Shown here one piece after another: positions 33,495 through 35,323 of a stretch of DNA of 35,323 bases. The DNA is taken from NCBI GenBank assembly GCA_009929445.1, contig SAAL01000032.1, forward strand, positions 1 through 35,323. Reading direction: 5' to 3'. Position 1 is the stretch's first letter. Every line of letters begins with the position of its first letter. Made by a program: the position numbers and the translations under genes. Below the pieces are notes generated by a model. It was given only the letters and a program-made list of their open reading frames with translations. It searched no databases and had not been told where the DNA came from. The stretch is from Bacteroidia bacterium. GTDB taxonomy: Bacteria; Bacteroidota; Bacteroidia; Bacteroidales; Paludibacteraceae.

Positions 33495-33543
33495 GTTATT
33501 TGCCTTCGGCGATATTTATTGTTATTTGCTTCGCTGATATTAA
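33495..33543 (+). repeat. Imperfect tandem repeat between acyltransferase and omega-amidase genes
   Basis: Two copies with a 26-bp period: 33495-33518 (GTTATTTGCCTTCGGCGATA + TTTA) and 33521-33543 (GTTATTTGCTTCGCTGATAT + TAA). The first contains a GCC-TTC-GGC mini-hairpin. It fills nearly the whole gap between stop and next start. Confidence 0.75.
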
Positions 33544-33553
33544 TTTTATAAAA

Positions 33554-34330
33554 ATGAACATCTCCCTTATCCAATCCGACATCTTCTGGGCCGATATTCA
33601 ATCCAATCTTCGGAAAACAGAAAAAGACCTGGCATCTCTTTCGGGTAAAACAGATTTGGCGGTGCTGCCCGAAATGTTTACCACCGGATTTTGTACCGAC
33701 CGGCTCGACCTGGCCGAAACGATGGAGGGCGAAACGGTGCAGAAATTAAAATCCTGGGCTGTACATTACAAAATGGCTATTACGGGAAGTTTTATTGCGC
33801 GTGAGGACATTAAAATTTTCAACCGTGCATTTTTTGTTTTTCCCGATGGAAAGATACGTACAGCCGATAAACGGCATCTTTTTTCCGTGGGTGGTGAGCA
33901 TCGCTATTTTTCAGCCGGAAACGAACGGTTGATTGTGAATTATTGCGGAATGAATGTTTGCGTACTGGTTTGTTACGATGTGCGCTTCCCCGTCTGGTCG
34001 CGCAACAGAAACAACGAATACGATTTGTTGATTTACACAGCCAGCTTTCCTCACGTTCGCATGGATGCCTGGGATGCGCTTTTGAAAGCGCGGGCAATAG
34101 AAAATCAGGCTTTCGTGTGCGGAGTTAATCGGGTAGGAGTAGACGGAGAAAATATCCGCTATTCCGGTCATTCCGTTCTGCTGGATTATAAAGGAAAAAA
34201 GCTGGTCGATTTTCTGGAATATGAGGCAGGAATTAAAACTGCCGAAATATCCACTTCCGAACTTGAAAAATTCAGAAAAAAATATGCTTTCTGGAAAGAT
34301 GCGGATGAATTTGAGATAAAGGGAATGTAG
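33554..34330 (+). CDS. Omega-amidase, carbon-nitrogen hydrolase family (YafV/NIT2 type)
   Basis: 258 residues from the ATG at 33554 (MNISLIQSDIFWADIQSNLR); the frame is open upstream to 33500 across the tandem repeat, so the inner ATG is preferred. The nitrilase catalytic triad is seen as Glu40 (LPEMFTTGF), Lys106 (ADKRHLF) and Cys140 (VLVCYDVRFPVW), with Glu115 in GGEHRYF. Omega-amidases hydrolyse 2-oxoglutaramate or 2-oxosuccinamate, the toxic keto-acid amides left by transamination of glutamine, asparagine or in methionine salvage. Second gene after the acyltransferase; no functional link between them is evident. Confidence 0.92.
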   Translation: MNISLIQSDIFWADIQSNLRKTEKDLASLSGKTDLAVLPEMFTTGFCTDRLDLAETMEGETVQKLKSWAVHYKMAITGSFIAREDIKIFNRAFFVFPDGKIRTADKRHLFSVGGEHRYFSAGNERLIVNYCGMNVCVLVCYDVRFPVWSRNRNNEYDLLIYTASFPHVRMDAWDALLKARAIENQAFVCGVNRVGVDGENIRYSGHSVLLDYKGKKLVDFLEYEAGIKTAEISTSELEKFRKKYAFWKDADEFEIKGM

Positions 34331-34348
34331 TAATGCCTTCTGCCTGAC

Positions 34349-35059
34349 TTAAAAATCGTATTTCACGCCCAGTTTCATCAGTCGCAAGTTGGAAAAACTT
34401 TGTTTCAGCGAAGCATCATACAGTTTGGTGCTGTATTCCTGAAAACCACCCATGAGCCACCATTGCGGTGCTACCCGATACCTGAGCTGTACCTGAATTC
34501 CTGCCGTAAACTTATTGAAATCTGCCGAAGCGCCGCTGCCTCCGGTGCTGTACAATAGCAGCCCGGGAACGGCCCCCAGACTTACCGATAAATCATTGTT
34601 CAGGAAATAATAGGAAAAGGAGAGCGGCAAAGAAAGTAAATACAGACTGTGATTGTCTCCTTTTTCGGTTTTTGAAGCAGGAGGATTCGTGGCATTTTCG
34701 ATTTTGTAATCCGTGATGGACTGGTAAAAATAGTAATTGCTTGTAGTGAGTTTTTGATAAAAATTGATGTTATTGAAATCAATAGCCGCATCCAAACTGA
34801 TATTTCCCTGCTTTACGAAGTACTGTAAACCGGCTGTAAGCCCTGTTCCGGGTTTATTGTTGTAACTTCCTCCGTAGGTGTTGCTTAGAAACTTGTAGTA
34901 ACCCTGACGGTCCGAATTTTCGGTTTCTGTGATTTGTGTGGCGTAATATTCTGATATCAACGAGGCATTTCCGGAGGCTTCCACAAAGAAATTCACCTGT
35001 GCCTGCAGGTTTATACTCATTAAAAGTATGGAAATAAAAAGAATTTTTCGTAAGCTCAT
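34349..35059 (-). CDS. Outer-membrane beta-barrel protein, function unknown
   Basis: 236 residues. Signal peptide about 1-20 (MSLRKILFISILLMSINLQAQ). The mature part is a regular alternation of hydrophobic and polar residues with many Tyr/Phe (GLQYFVKQGNISLDAAIDFN, YLLSLPLSFSYYFLNNDLSV, MGGFQEYSTKLYD) ending LRLMKLGVKYDF, the terminal aromatic strand of an outer-membrane barrel of about 8-10 strands. It resembles PorT/OmpA-like barrels of Bacteroidota in general form, but no specific family motif was recognised. It converges on the omega-amidase gene with only 18 bp between and no hairpin. Confidence 0.8.
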   Translation of the reverse strand: MSLRKILFISILLMSINLQAQVNFFVEASGNASLISEYYATQITETENSDRQGYYKFLSNTYGGSYNNKPGTGLTAGLQYFVKQGNISLDAAIDFNNINFYQKLTTSNYYFYQSITDYKIENATNPPASKTEKGDNHSLYLLSLPLSFSYYFLNNDLSVSLGAVPGLLLYSTGGSGASADFNKFTAGIQVQLRYRVAPQWWLMGGFQEYSTKLYDASLKQSFSNLRLMKLGVKYDF

Positions 35060-35323
35060 CGTGTATGGATTATCTGGTCAATTGCCAAATCTGTTTTTTA
35101 CAGAGTTTTCAGCTGTTTATTGTGATGACAAAGTTATCATTATTTTATGAAAACATGCTAAAACGCCCTCAATTTCTTTCTTGAAAGCTAAAACAGCCGC
35201 TACTTGTGAAGCAACGGCTGTTTATTTTTTTTCACTATTGACCGACAAAAATCGAATTTTGCCGGAATTTATTTTTAATTCTCTGTAATTCTATTAGTTA
35301 CAAAAATTATTTGAAGTTTTCAA
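35060..35323. other. Intergenic region to the right edge of the window
   Basis: No gene is seen. It holds the upstream region of the barrel gene (no clear -7 box), the hairpin 35190-35224, and an imperfect inverted repeat CCGaCAAAA/TTTTGcCGG near 35241-35265. The neighbouring gene beyond the edge is not visible. Confidence 0.5.
35190..35224. terminator. Hairpin terminator near the right edge
   Basis: Arms AAACAGCCG (35191-35199) and CGGCTGTTT (35215-35223), then ATTTTTTTT on the plus strand. On the minus strand the stem ends CTGTTTTAGC, so a minus-strand gene from beyond the window could also end here; no plus-strand gene precedes it. Confidence 0.65.

Noticed and set aside
35060-35230. Small RNA ending at the hairpin 35190-35224
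   Set aside because: The plus-strand T tract would fit, but no TAnnTTTG promoter or conserved structure was seen upstream.
1-35323. CRISPR array, tRNA, transposase or prophage genes
   Set aside because: No regular direct-repeat array, cloverleaf, transposase or phage structural protein was recognised on either strand.

Overview
The window looks like the chromosome of a Bacteroidota bacterium, most likely order Bacteroidales. The signs are a SusC/SusD outer-membrane pair, two proteins with C-terminal tails typical of type IX secretion sorting domains, a Porin_10-type putative porin, BspA-type leucine-rich repeats, CotH/lamin-tail surface proteins, and several promoters with the Bacteroidota -7 box TAnnTTTG, two of them with a -33 TTG/TTTG exactly 19 nt upstream. 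Housekeeping genes (uvrB, rpsF-rpsR-rplI, recA, uvrD/pcrA, metA) are interleaved with envelope genes. I see no tRNA, CRISPR array, insertion sequence or prophage.

Layout. 1-685: the C-terminal third of uvrB (+), facing a SusD/SusC pair (-, 869-6153) across a perfect bidirectional terminator. 6599-13336 (-): a tightly packed operon, in transcription order PqqD-like protein, ATP-grasp ligase, fold-type III PLP decarboxylase, urea-transporter/M23-peptidase fusion, beta-barrel protein with a TPR-like N-terminus, and TPR protein. A DUF2202 ferritin-like lipoprotein (13448-14146, -) lies just upstream. 14290-18323 (-): a BspA-type LRR surface protein behind a LytS/LytTR two-component pair. 18636-19774 (-): rpsF-rpsR-rplI. 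20093-25616 (+): putative porin, solute-binding protein, MetA and a U32 (RlhA-like) protein. 25682-29080 (-): a 1132-residue CotH protein. 29271-32680 (-): recA and a UvrD/PcrA helicase. 32951-34330 (+): acyltransferase and omega-amidase. 34349-35059 (-): a small beta-barrel protein.

The strongest candidate for an undescribed system is the 6.7-kb PqqD/ATP-grasp/decarboxylase/UT-M23/barrel/TPR operon. It joins cytosolic peptide- or amine-chemistry enzymes to an inner-membrane channel, a lysostaphin-type peptidase domain and an outer-membrane barrel, so the products together could span the whole envelope. The individual families are recognisable; the joint function is not known to me, and the proposal that it makes and exports an amide- or amine-containing compound is inference. 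Other points of interest are two terminators whose stem is shared but whose loop is inverted, a 12-bp inverted repeat around the probable DUF2202 promoter, short repeat-like elements beside the helicase and amidase genes, and promoter-based corrections of two start codons.
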